Origin: Bimastos eiseni
Lineage: Eukaryota; Annelida; Clitellata; Crassiclitellata; Lumbricidae
DNA: 64,000 bases
Assembly (NCBI GenBank): GCA_959347315.1
Contig: OY365816.1
Coordinates: 28,105,207-28,169,206 of the forward strand
Direction: 5' to 3'
Shown in pieces: positions 11,635 through 22,139 of this stretch. The translations under genes were made by a program, and so were the position numbers. The first letter of the stretch is position 1; each line of letters opens with the position of its first letter. The notes under the pieces were generated by a model, which was given only the letters and a program-made list of their open reading frames with translations, did not search any database and was not told the DNA's origin.

Positions 11635-11959
11635 TTAACCCTGTGAGTTAAAATGTGGTTTGTCCGCTTGATAAGAATTAAATGAATACTGAATTGCATC
11701 GTTTAAAGCGCTCTGAAAGAAAAAACATGTAGTGGCAGCAAGATCATTGATGTTGCGAAGGAGACGGTCGAATGGACACCGTAACGGCTACGATCAAGAT
11801 GTTGACTGCTGCGAGACAGCAGTTACATGGGGTAAAATTTTTAAGAGTACAGTTCAAAGGATGGGAGTCATGTGGTTAAATGTGCAGCTGTTAGTGGAAG
11901 TGTCTTTGGCTGGGCGACCTGTTAAGAAGGCGGGGACGGTCTGCGAGGGCACTAAAGCT

Positions 11960-12037
11960 GTTTGTTCAGCTGCTGTCAGTCTCTATCTCTCTGCCTGTCT
12001 CTGTCTCCGGCTGCCTCTGTTTGTGTGTCGTTTTCTA

Positions 12038-12076
<39 letters not shown>

Positions 12077-12100
12077 TTTGTCTCTCTCTCTCTTTCCAGC
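11960..12100. repeat. CT microsatellite block
   Basis: TCTCTCTC runs lie at 12040-12075 with related TCTGTCTC flanks. Confidence 0.85.
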
Positions 12101-12627
12101 GCCAGCTACAGCCTCTTGTTGATTAGTTAAGACGGCATATCATCGTCTGGTTTCAATGTGCACCGCGTGGGACAAGACCTGAAATGGGAGATGATTACCT
12201 CCCACTACCTGCGTCTCCCCGTGGCCAGTTACTTAGAAACCCGGATCATCAGTGTCAGCTCATCCAAGTATCGAGATCTCCTCTCCCACGGAGAAAAGCG
12301 TTCCCCTTTGAAACCGTTGAAATCCCTCAGTGTGGGATCCTATGAAGTTCCTGGAGGGGGTCGGCCCGCTCCCCTCTGACCTGTGACGGGCGCCAGGGCC
12401 TCGATTGCGGTACTGCGTGGCGAGATAGCGCACTGTCTGATACCTTGGCATCAGTGAGTCGAAGAGTTCCGTAGATACGGCAGCTGCGCTTTGATGCGGT
12501 CAGCAGCGGTGAGCGATAATAGATGGAGAAGGGAAGTATCTGTTGGGAGCTGCGTTCGAGATGAAAGACGACAAAGAGAAGGACGGGTGAATGAGTACAA
12601 GGTTATTTTGGCAGTGTGATTATAGGA

Positions 12628-12720
12628 GCTTCAGCTTTAAGGACACTGTGTGATAACAAAGATCATTGGCGTCGCCCTCCTCCTTTATTCAGGCTAGAGA
12701 CTGGCACTGCCAGTATGCAA
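12628..12720 (-). repeat. Rep-1 copy, full length
   Basis: Both cores are present: GACACTGTGTGATAACAAAG and CCTCCTCCTTTATTCAGGCT. Confidence 0.85.
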
Positions 12721-12904
12721 TCAGAGACTGTTTTCTGGTAGATTGGTCGATCCATCGGCTCCAATTATATTATCATACAAGGAGCGCTTGGTTGATTCCT
12801 TGCTACACCAGGCACACACATATGATATTACTGGAGTACGTCAACACCCTAATTACCATGGTTGAAATTTATGTTACTGTTTACTTTTGTTTCAGGCGCA
12901 TTCA

Positions 12905-13045
12905 TTATAATTGCCAGCTTCCATTTAAACACAATTTTTCATTACATCCAGCTTCCATTTAAACACAATTCTTTTTATCACATCCAGCTTTTACTTGTCA
13001 CTGATTATTTTAATCAATCCAGCTTCCATTTGAACAGCTGTTGTT
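12905..13045. repeat. Tandem repeat, CCAGCTTCCATTTAAACACA units
   Basis: About three units of roughly 45 bp share (T/C)CCAGCTTCCATTTAAAC; the last ones are degraded. The stretch 13045-13900 holds only short unassigned frames. Confidence 0.7.
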
Positions 13046-13911
13046 ATTAAGTAAATATTTTACAGGGTGCTGACGTAATCCAGTAATACCCACACAAACT
13101 CCACTGAGACAGTCTCTGCTGCGTGCGAATTCCAGCAAAGTTCGGCAGGGTAAGGTAATGCAATTTATTGTGCACCTTTTTCGACAATACCCTGGATTTA
13201 GAAGTCCTCGTCAACGCGGAATATACAGTTCATGGACACCCGGCGAAAGAAAAGGAATGATCCAGCGACAACGGTTTCAAGCAGGCCTTCCATTTCTCAA
13301 CCAATTGAAGAGCTAACACCCAATCAGAAACATGCAATAGTGCTACAATCGAGACAACGTAATCCCCCACACCTTCCCCACCACCTTCCCCACCACCTCA
13401 CAACATCTCCTCAACGACCCTAAAGCAATGAAATCGACGCAGACCCAAAGAGAAGTCTTCACCGACAAAGAACCAACTCAATCAGACCGTACATAACGGA
13501 TTTACTCCGTGGTGAAAGCGTTGCAACACCAAGGGACGATCCAACGACCAGTATGTATACAGCGATCGCAATTCAGAAGCAGTTCCAATAAATCTACTCG
13601 GATCAAAACGATTCCTCCTCAGCTCAACGTATTCACTCTGCTCTGCAAAGAGCAACGGAGTCGATATATAAGTAACACAACTGACTCGTGCTCAACTCTA
13701 TCGAGTCTTTTGACTCAACCCATCTGCTGCCGCTTGGCTGTAGTGTATAGTATACACACAAATGCCCAAATTCAACTGATCGCTGCTCGGCCCGTGCATT
13801 CCGCAGCTCCCCGCGATCGTAAAGCAGGGAAATATTTGTCAAAGAGGACGCCGTGGTTAAACGGAGAGTCCTTACGACACCCTCCAGATCTCAGTGGAAA
13901 GTGGAACGGAA

Positions 13912-14135
13912 GTAGTAGCTTCAGTTTAACGATGCTGTGTGATAACAAAGACCATTTCCATCGCCCTCCTCCTTTGCCCAGGCTTGGGACTGGCACTGTC
14001 AGAATGCAAACAGTAGAGGAGATAGTAGTTTCAGTTTAACGACACTGCATGATGACAAAGATCGCTAGCGTCGCCCTCCTCCTTTAAACAGGCTTGGGAC
14101 TGGCACTGTCGAATTGCGAACAGTGGCGGAGTTAG
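13912..14135 (-). repeat. Rep-1 tandem pair, 110-bp period
   Basis: Two near-complete copies are in direct tandem. CAGTTTAAC recurs at 13922 and 14032, giving a 110-bp repeat length. The pair defines both ends of the family: GTAGTTTCAG on one side and CAGTGGCGGAGTTAG on the other. Confidence 0.85.
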
Positions 14136-14139
14136 TTGA

Positions 14140-15055
14140 ACATAAACCCGGCGTTGTCTATTTAGTCCCGGCCTCAGATAAAAGCGTTGACGAATCGGTC
14201 CTTCGGATTGGCGGGTTGCTTCAAAGTCCTGCGACGGACGGAGAGACTACCACCACCCATCCCCCGTGGTATGGGTTGTACGACGGATGGGGAGTAAATG
14301 AGTAGTGACGGGGCTGACGTGAGGGTCGAAAGGTCAGACGACGGTCATCGCTAATGGCGAGAGTTCCCCCTCGTCGACGTTGAATCGGCCTGCACTTGAA
14401 ACTGTCGGATGCGGTCTTCAGACAAGATAGCGGCTGAACAGAACAGCCTTTGGGGTCTACAGCCGATATATGCTAAACGGATGCCAACGAAAAACGGGAT
14501 ATACACTATTCCTCTATAGAGATAGGGAAGAAACGGACCCCATACTGTTTACAATATATTTATATATATATATACATATATATATATCACGGAACCGCTA
14601 CCACTTAAACACTGACTATACCCAACTATTCCTATCATCCGATAGCTAATCTTGCTCTCCATGCATGTAGTGGTTCATCTGTGGCGGACAGGCCACAAGG
14701 CTTGAATGAATGATTTGTTTAAATAATCGGCTCGTCATAGCGTTCTTTTATGTATATATTTTTTACAGTGCTGCGTATAGGAAGGAAGACCGATCGGCGG
14801 TTTTTAATTGAGTGCATAGCTTGCAGACGCATGAATTGGCTTGAGTATAGCCTGACACACGTTGCATTGCTATATATGTGGAGCAGTGGTTCGTACTGCT
14901 TCATACGTAGAGTGGTTCTCGTACCGCTCCAGAGATCGTGTTGCCATATAAATGCTACCTCTAGTGACAGCCGCTCTCGCGGTCAGGCCAGGCCGGTGCT
15001 GCTTTTCGCTGATCTGGCGGGGTGGGCCCCTCTGCCGTCGATCGCAAGACCAGGC
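14140..15055. other. Intergenic, nothing supported
   Basis: An AT microsatellite lies at 14550-14590; otherwise unique-looking sequence with short frames. Confidence 0.4.
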
Positions 15056-15059
15056 TGAC

Positions 15060-15545
15060 CGAGAAAGACCGATCGTGAGAAATGCTCACAGGTCTGGGTG
15101 CCGTTCGAGAGTGCGTAGAGACCCGATTGAGAGAAATAAATGAATGAATGAAGAGTTCTGTACGGGAATACGGGGAAGACGGTGACACGTCGGTGGCCGT
15201 GAGAAATAGAGATCGGGTAAAGCCCCGAGGAACCGAACGTCTACATCGAGAGAGGCCTCGGTGCGCCGTTGAGATAATATGTCGGAAAAATCCCAAAGAC
15301 GGAGTCGATCGAAAATAGCGAGACAGACTACGGCGGCCGTTGAGACAACATACGGGGAAAGTTCACCAGTGAACACGTTGGTTAAAAGACGGGGAGAGCG
15401 GCCCCGTGAAGCCGTTGGAAACAGACTAAGAGAGCTACCGGTGAAGCCGTTGACACTTACTGGAAAACATAAATGCGTTCAATAAATACGGGGAGGGTGA
15501 CCCCATTGGTTGCGTTCGAAACAGGGAAAGTTCCCTTTGGTGCCG
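15060..15545. repeat. Hairpin-repeat array 1 (purine-rich on plus strand)
   Basis: Degenerate units of about 30-36 bp each contain a short palindrome and often end GCCGTTG. Examples are GGGGAGAGCGGCCCC, GTTCACCAGTGAAC, GGGAAAGTTCCC and GAGGCCTC. Units are too diverged for a simple consensus, but GTGAAGCCGTTG and ACGGGGA recur. No coding potential is seen. Confidence 0.65.
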
Positions 15546-15574
15546 AAAACCTGATCAATTACGGGCGTCTCCGC

Positions 15575-15985
15575 ATATTCTTTTCTATTTACGGTTTTCC
15601 GTAAATGTCTATACTTGGCTACATAACGTGGTCATACTTACTCCTCCCGTTTACCAGCAATCTGTTTATTTGTGTCTGATCGCAATGTCTTTGCTCGCGG
15701 TTTCCCCGCGTATCTTTACTTGAGTTAATCAACGTAATATCTGTACTTGCGGTGTCCGCGCAGTATGTCTTCTTGATTGTCTTACGGTAAATATTCTTAC
15801 TGGCTACCTATGTTGGTCACAGTTACTCATCTCGGTTTTCCAGATATCTAATTACTTGTGTCTAGTTGCAATATCTTGACTCGCGGTTTCCCCGCGAGGC
15901 TTCTACTTGCGGGACTAGCCGCAGAATCTCTTCTTGCAGAATCTTCTTTCTGCATAATCTTTTCGGAGACTTCCTCGAAAGATCT
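15575..15985. repeat. Hairpin-repeat array 2 (pyrimidine-rich on plus strand)
   Basis: Units of about 26-32 bp carry palindromes such as ATTTACGG-TTTT-CCGTAAAT, CTCGCGG-TTTCC-CCGCGAG, TGCGG-GACTAG-CCGCA and TGCAGAA-TTCTGCA. A block containing CTCGCGGTTTCCCCGCG recurs 186 bases later (15694 and 15880), so several units were duplicated together. Confidence 0.7.
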
Positions 15986-16149
15986 GTCCGTGGTTCGTTC
16001 CAGTGTATAAGAGAGTACAGTTGTTTCAGAGAAAGAAGTGATTATAATAATACAGGTCTGTGTGAAATATAGTGAAAACTGAATTCCTTTCCCAAAGCCC
16101 ATCCTAACTGCGTGGGTATAAACTCCGCCAAACAGGCCATTATCTAACG

Positions 16150-16640
16150 GTTATAATGTTATTATAGTAACGTCAAATCCTAATAAATATTTACCGCAAT
16201 CGTAACATTATAGCAAAGTCACCATAGCAACCAAAGCTATACATCAATCGCAATAATCAAGTTTATACGTCATTCGCAATATAACATAAGTTACGTCACC
16301 TATTATATAATCGCAAGCGTAATCAAGTATTTATAGTTACATCAATCGCGGTACATTTATTTATTATCAATTAAATTTGTTATGCGCGCTAGGTCACTCC
16401 GAAATGTAAATCTGAGATGCGGATAGTCAGTCGCCAGAAGAAGATGCACTAGGATTTCCAAATCCCTCAAAGCCAAGCAGAAATAGTGAGTTTTGAGTCG
16501 CTCTTTGAAGGAAAAAAGTGAATTTAAGGTATACGGAGAGAGAGTCGCAGCCGATTTCATTTAATTTATGTAAATGTAGTTACATAACTCGCGCTACAAT
16601 CAATTGCGATATAGCCTATAGTAAAAAATAGCGCTACAAT
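16150..16640. repeat. Hairpin-repeat array 3 (AT-rich)
   Basis: About 36-bp degenerate units with GTTACATCAATCGCAATA-like cores recur, e.g. CATCAATCGCAATAATCAAG, GTCATTCGCAATATAACATA and ACATCAATCGCGGTACA. The interval 16390-16560 is unlike the rest and may be an insertion. The family B SINE at 16.8 kb follows. Confidence 0.5.
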
Positions 16641-16779
16641 AGTCAATCGCATTATATATATATATATATATATATATAATTCTTTTATTATTATTCTAGA
16701 AATTTCATATCGCCCTTCTTCCAACATTTTTTGCTCTAAAGTGAACATGCCTCGACGGCGCAACTGCAGTTGTACTGCA

Positions 16780-16925
16780 GAGCAATTGTGCGCGAGCGAC
16801 TTTCTCAAGGTCCCTATACACAGTGACTGACGTCTCGGACGAGGGTAGAACCCGCTCACTCAGTGCACCCTGAGTACTACGGGACGACCGCTCTAACCGA
16901 TCAGCCACCGTGCCACAGAATCATA
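16780..16925 (-). mobile_element. tRNA-derived SINE, family B
   Basis: The minus strand reads GGCACGGTGGCTGATCGGTT, then box-B-like GCGGGTTCTACCCTCG, then GTCAGTCACTGTGTATAGGG. It lies inside the third hairpin-repeat array. Confidence 0.7.
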
Positions 16926-17317
16926 TAGTTACAACTGTTACATCACTCGGTGTAGGTTACTCCTGCGTCACGTGTCCATGGTTGCGTTAAGGTCGGGTAT
17001 TATCGTGTCACGTGTGCGTCGTCCGGATCGATCGTGCAACTGATGTTTTTGCGGCAGGAAGCGAATAAATTTCGGACGAATGGGGGACAAAACAGACCAC
17101 GAAGGGACGATGGAAAAGCGATAAGAGGAGATCGTATATTATGCTGCCCGGAGGAGCAGAGAGATTGATGTGGCATTGGCCAAATTAGGTATCGCTTTGA
17201 AACTGCGAACGCAGCAACGCAAAGTGTCTGGCTGGAGGCAACTGTAGTTTGGTTTATTTGTGGCCACATAAATTCCAAACGCAGACGCGCAGCTGGAAAT
17301 CTCTATCTCTCTTTCTC

Positions 17318-17331
17318 TTTGTGTGTGTGTG

Positions 17332-17380
<49 letters not shown>

Positions 17381-17385
17381 CCACA
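17318..17385. repeat. GT / TCTG microsatellite
   Basis: GTGTGTGT followed by about 13 units of CTGT. Confidence 0.95.
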
Positions 17386-17866
17386 ACTCTCTCACTCCAC
17401 TATTCGCGCGGAGAAATTATTCTGACGGCGGAAATTAGCTGGCCACAGGAAATTGCACGAAACTGCCGACTACAAAAGGCTGCGAAAGGATTGAATACAA
17501 CGGCCCCTCTTGAGTATGCACACAACACGCTGCCTGCCGACCAGAAACAACGTACACGAAAGATTTGAAGGGAAAAGTAAGTAAGCAAAGCAAGTATTAT
17601 ATTATTTTCGACCAATTGCTGATCCAATGTTTGTGCACAGATAATCAATAAAAATGTTTTGTGCGTTAGGCTGTTGACAGCGGAGGGGGTAAAGCGGTGA
17701 TGGGCACAGCGACAGAGAGTAGTGGACGGGTTTCTTTGGGGCAGTGGTTGGTGCAGGACATGGAGATGTGATCCCTCAGGACAGCCCTAAAGCGGCGAAA
17801 GTCCGCAGAATGACTGCGCGTTGACGAGTCCTCTGGGAGGGAATGAAGTCTTACGATAGAACAGCG

Positions 17867-17930
17867 AACTCCTCCACTGCTAGCACTCTTGCATTGCCAG
17901 TTCCAAGCCTGGATAAAGGAGGAGGGCAGC
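17867..17930 (+). repeat. Rep-1 copy, truncated
   Basis: The first core AGTTCCAAGCCTGGATAAAG and GGAGGAGGGC are intact; the second core is missing. Confidence 0.75.
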
Positions 17931-17935
17931 TGTTA

Positions 17936-19860
17936 TTGCTACTATTATTACATATACGAAAGGAAGACGTCATAAAGCTCTTGGACTGAAAACGAAGACA
18001 TCCCTCAAACTGAAACACGGCCAAAACGAACGCCACTCATTTATTCGTACCCGTCACCGCCAAAAAGGCTCGCCCCATCAGGCAAAGTCAGCGATAATGA
18101 CGATGATGATGTGCGAGAAAGACTTTGCACAGTGCAATATCGGCAAAGTGCTTGGAAAACACGGTGACGTGGAACGATTGGCATATTACGCAGAGCAACC
18201 TCGGAGCCTGAGCGTTACAGGGGATCACGAGTCGCCGCAGAGTCGGTCAAACGCAGCCGGTAACGCGGCCTCTGCCTCCTCTTCGTCGTCGTCGTCGCCG
18301 GTGGCAGGCAAATCAATTTCGATCGTTCCCTACATGGGAGCGCTGACAGGCATCGAGGAATCGTAGAGACGTTGTTTGCACGACTCGAGATTCGATTGAG
18401 AACGACGCTGACAGGAAAGGAAACGACGCAAACAGCTGCAGGCGGGAAAATGAACATTTGCGTCAATTGTCGTCTGCTTCGAATTATTTAAGGCGTCACA
18501 TTTTCAGATGACATATTACTGAACTTCGACTTGACTTGTAATGAACTTCGACCTGACCTATACTCAGCGAATTGCGATTCTAACGGCTTCGCCCAAACGA
18601 ACTGTCGAAACAAGAATATGAAAACATCAAGGCAATACCGAAATTAAATTGAAATTCACTGAATTGAATCGAAATTCACTCAGATGGCTTTTCCCCAACC
18701 CGCATTTAATTTTCACCCACATTTTTAGCGAAAGACCTCGTAATTTCAACAGTTCTGATAAAGACTTGCGAAACTTTATATCTTGAATGTCATTCCTCAA
18801 CTCTTATTAACCTATTACTTCAAACCATCCAATTTTATTAGTACACCCGCAATGTTTTGCTTGTTTTTAAACGAATAATTAACGGATATATGCTGCGATT
18901 ACAACAAGAGCGCAACGGGCAATTGGCGAACAATAACAAACACCGAAAAACTACGAAAAAGTCGCCAAAATATGGAAATGCAACCACAAAAACATCGAAA
19001 ACGACAAAAAACAAAATTATACCGAAACAAGAACGAAAAACCGAAGAAAAAGCCGAAACACAAAAATAACACCGAAAGCTCGTCAAGGCTATTCAAGGCT
19101 GGATCCCGGACGCTGGCGTTTTGCAGACAGGCACGTCCGGCTACGGTTACCTGTCCAAGGCGGCCCAAGGCACGGAGCAGGTCTGCACCCAGCCACCCAC
19201 GCGTGCATCCCCACCCACCCATCGACGGTAACTGGATCCGAGGCGCGTGAATGATGTATGGCTTCGGAAAACCAGTTTCTTTCCACCGCTACAAACGCCA
19301 GAGATGGATACAAAAGACTCCAACTCTCTAACGTTGCTGCGCGCACATACACAGACAGATATCAACACACATACACAAACACACATGAACAAGCACACAC
19401 AAACATACCAACACACATATACATACCAATATACATACAAACACACACACACACCCATCAACAAACACGCAAATACATACACAAACATATACCAACACAA
19501 ACACACTTTTTTTAAACACATAAACAAATACACAGACAAACAACACCAACAGGCAAGCACAGAATGATATACGCACACAAACATGGAGTGGGTCGTAATA
19601 TTACCCTAGCACTGATAAGCCCCTGAAGAAAGCTATACACGTTACACCATAATCAGTACACTGGGAGGCTATCTAGTGTTCAGCCACAGGACCATATTGT
19701 GCGTGTGTTTGTATGTGGGTGCATGTATTCATGAATGTATGTGTGTGTATGTATTCATGAATGTATGTGGGTGTATGTATATGTGGTAAAGGGGCATTCA
19801 CACTGTCTTAACCACAACAAACATCAGCAACTAACATCACGTCAGTTGCTGTTTATCATA
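17936..19860. other. Intergenic stretch with simple repeats
   Basis: A degenerate A-rich CGAAAAAC repeat lies at 18890-19075 and an ACACA-rich block at 19330-19570. An 89-codon frame at 18097-18366 with a poly-Ser tract is unassigned. GTATGTATTCATGAATGTAT-like repeats lie at 19690-19790. Confidence 0.5.
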
Positions 19861-20070
19861 AAAGCTTGGGACTGGCACTTCCACAGGTAGAGGTATGGTC
19901 GAGTGGTTAGGACATCATCTTCATCATCTCCTGATGCCAGCCCTTTGACATCAAGTAGTGCAAATATACTAAGAATTCATAACTTTCGTAGTTTCAGTTT
20001 AACAACACTGTTTGTTAAGGCGGATTACAAGAGTTGCCACCCTCTTTTATCAAGGCTTAGGACCAATGTT
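19861..20070 (-). repeat. Two degenerate Rep-1 copies around a tRNA-like head
   Basis: Partial copies lie at 19861-19886 and 19991-20070. Between them, 19890-19915 reads GGTATGGTCGAGTGGTTAGG, a tRNA box-A-like start of a SINE on the plus strand. Confidence 0.55.
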
Positions 20071-20354
20071 CCATCTGATTTCTTTGGACAGTGTGCACAA
20101 GTAATTTTATGTGCGCTACATTTTATAACTGGTTGACACTTTTATGTGATGATAGCGGGTTGGTTAGTGGTTAGACCTGTAAAGCAGAGATCATGACTAG
20201 AGTTTCCTTCCGGTGGAATTGGTGAAATGAGACCCAAACATCCAGCACACAACCCACACACAGACACACAAACATCTTCAATCACCTTCATTACATCTGT
20301 AAGTGGAAGAGCTCAGAGCACCATGCCTATAAATAAAGATCCACTATATAGACA

Positions 20355-20512
20355 CACGATATCACCTGTATATATACATATACATATATATATATATACA
20401 TATATATATATATGTATAGATATATATGGATTTATAGGCATATAATACACAAGCAAATAACAGAACAAATAACAATATATATATATATATACACAAATAA
20501 ATATATATATAC

Positions 20513-20549
<37 letters not shown>

Positions 20550-20920
20550 CCGAGGCAATGACGGCACATGGTTGCTTGGTCTTTCCTTTTCTTGAAGTGC
20601 TGTCATAAATTCCCACTTCAATTACACATTAATCAAAATAAACACTGAATATAAATACATTAACATATATATAATATATGTATACTATGCATAATGAAGC
20701 ATTAAACATACATACATGAGACCCTCCTTTGCAGGTGTGCAGAAGTACAAGCGTGCACCTGCATAATTCTATACAAAAGCCAATCTATTGCATCTGTGTG
20801 TAGACGTCTCCAGCACGCATACATAAATACATACACAGTATATTATACATATATAAATATATATACATATATTATAATATATGTTTTATATATAATATAT
20901 ATATATATAAACTCTGTATA
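20355..20920. repeat. TA-rich microsatellites
   Basis: Several (TA)n and ATATAC blocks at 20365-20430, 20475-20550, 20655-20690 and 20840-20912. Confidence 0.9.
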
Positions 20921-21036
20921 TGTATATTCTATGCAAATGGGACATATTTAAAAAGACACAAATAATTATATTCAGTGACTGAACCGCAAACTCTTATCAG
21001 TCACCAATTAACAATTAACTCGCAGATAATAATCTT

Positions 21037-21085
21037 ACGTCATAGCCATAACCATAACCAAGTGTTATAGTTATGGTTATGACGT
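21037..21085. repeat. Imperfect palindrome, 21-bp arms
   Basis: ACGTCATAGCCATAACCATA (21037-) pairs with the reverse complement of 21065-21085 with two mismatches and a 7-base spacer. Confidence 0.85.
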
Positions 21086-21149
21086 CATGCTCCAGTCTAC
21101 AGCACTGAACCAAACTTTCAACTTGCATATTACTTTCCATGGCCAGAAG

Positions 21150-21285
21150 ATTGAACTCCAACAGAATAATAATAATAATCTGCGTTTATTTAATCCAAAC
21201 TCACACTCTGATGATCGCGAGTCGTTACAGGAGCCGAGTCTTACTGTGCGGCAGCTATGCAAGGCGCCCATCAAGTATTTATTAT
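21150..21285 (-). mobile_element. SINE family C, 3' part
   Basis: Minus-strand GCCTTGCATAGCTGCCGCAC and CGGCTCCTGTAACGACTCGC match the family tail. It lies within 350 bases of the HS6ST donor. Confidence 0.55.
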
Positions 21286-21289
21286 TATT

Positions 21290-21420
21290 ATGGTTTTTCT
21301 ATTTGCCCAATCTAAGAAAGTTACAGTAGTGTCATTAAATGCAAGAGGAATCAACAACAGTATTCCACAGACAATCAGCTTATCATCATTCATAGATAGT
21401 TATTGTCCATCAAGACAAAG
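21290..21420 (+). mobile_element. Possible LINE endonuclease N-terminal fragment
   Basis: The frame contains KKVTVVSLNARGINNSIPQ, which resembles the start of the apurinic endonuclease domain of L1/Tx1-type retrotransposons (x-V-x-S-L-N-x-R-G-L-N). The downstream residues do not continue convincingly. It lies 180 bases from the HS6ST donor, in the HS6ST intron on the opposite strand. Confidence 0.35.
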
Positions 21421-21604
21421 GGAGAAACAGTTCCATTGTTACCAATCAATAAGAACAATTGCCATATTCTGTCACAAAAACCAGGTTCATTCATACGCCT
21501 CATTCTTGATCGCCTTCAGCTTGATCTTACCTTCGATCTCAACTACGCTCATCTGCAAGAGTTTCATCTTACCCATGCTCTACACAATTGCTCGTAGATC
21601 TTAC

Positions 21605-22089
21605 CTTCGATCTCTGCTGTCCTCCTCTCGGTCATCGAGCGCCTTCGGCACGCAGTCGTGCAGCTCAGTCCAGTCCGCATGTAGTCCGCAAACCCATCCG
21701 GTCGAATATCGACTGAACAGCCAGATGTGATTCTTCGAGTTCTCACAATCGCACCGTTTCCTATCCTTATAGCAGATGCACGGGTGAGGGATGTCTGCAT
21801 TCCTCACCAGATGGCGACCAAAAGTAGTTCCCCCGGTCTTCTGGATGTGAAGAAATACGAGAACGTCACGATCTCCCTCTACGTCAAATCGGAACTCCCT
21901 TTCGAGGTCTGCCGGTGGAAAGATGGGTTCAGCCCGCGTGGAATGCGGGGCGGCTGGAGGGTCGGAGAGGGTGACGGGGTTGGATGCGCAGACCCGCTCG
22001 GGGCAGAGGTATGCGAGGAAGAAGATGCCGGAGATGAAGACGCAGAGCATCAGAGCGACGAGGCATTTGAATCGGCGACGTTCGAACAT
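21605..22089 (-). CDS. HS6ST: Heparan-sulfate 6-O-sulfotransferase, first coding exon (partial gene)
   Basis: HS6STs are Golgi type II membrane enzymes that transfer sulfate from PAPS to the 6-O position of glucosamine in heparan sulfate, which tunes growth-factor binding. The exon encodes 161 codons plus two bases. Residues about 8-30 form a hydrophobic signal anchor after a basic RRR stretch. Residues 76-97 carry the 5'-phosphosulfate-binding loop (FLHIQKTGGTTFGRH). Residues 103-115 hold the CxC...CxC cysteine cluster, and 123-147 the LFSRYSTGW and GLHADWTEL blocks typical of this family. The start at 22089 is preceded by an in-frame TAG at 22120-22122, so it is the first possible ATG. The exon ends in CGAAG|GTAAGATC, a strong donor (phase 2). 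The catalytic C-terminal half (the RDPVSRYLSEW region in relatives) was not found further left, implying an intron of up to 21.6 kb or more. Family assignment is very secure; completeness is not. Confidence 0.95.
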
Positions 22090-22139
22090 CGTGGTGGTGT
22101 ATCCCCCGCGGTCGACGCGCTATGGACGGACGAGACGCG

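Noticed and set aside
18097..18366. 89-codon plus-strand frame with a Ser run
   Set aside because: Partly driven by a TCG/TCC repeat; no homologue recognised and no splice signals that decide it.
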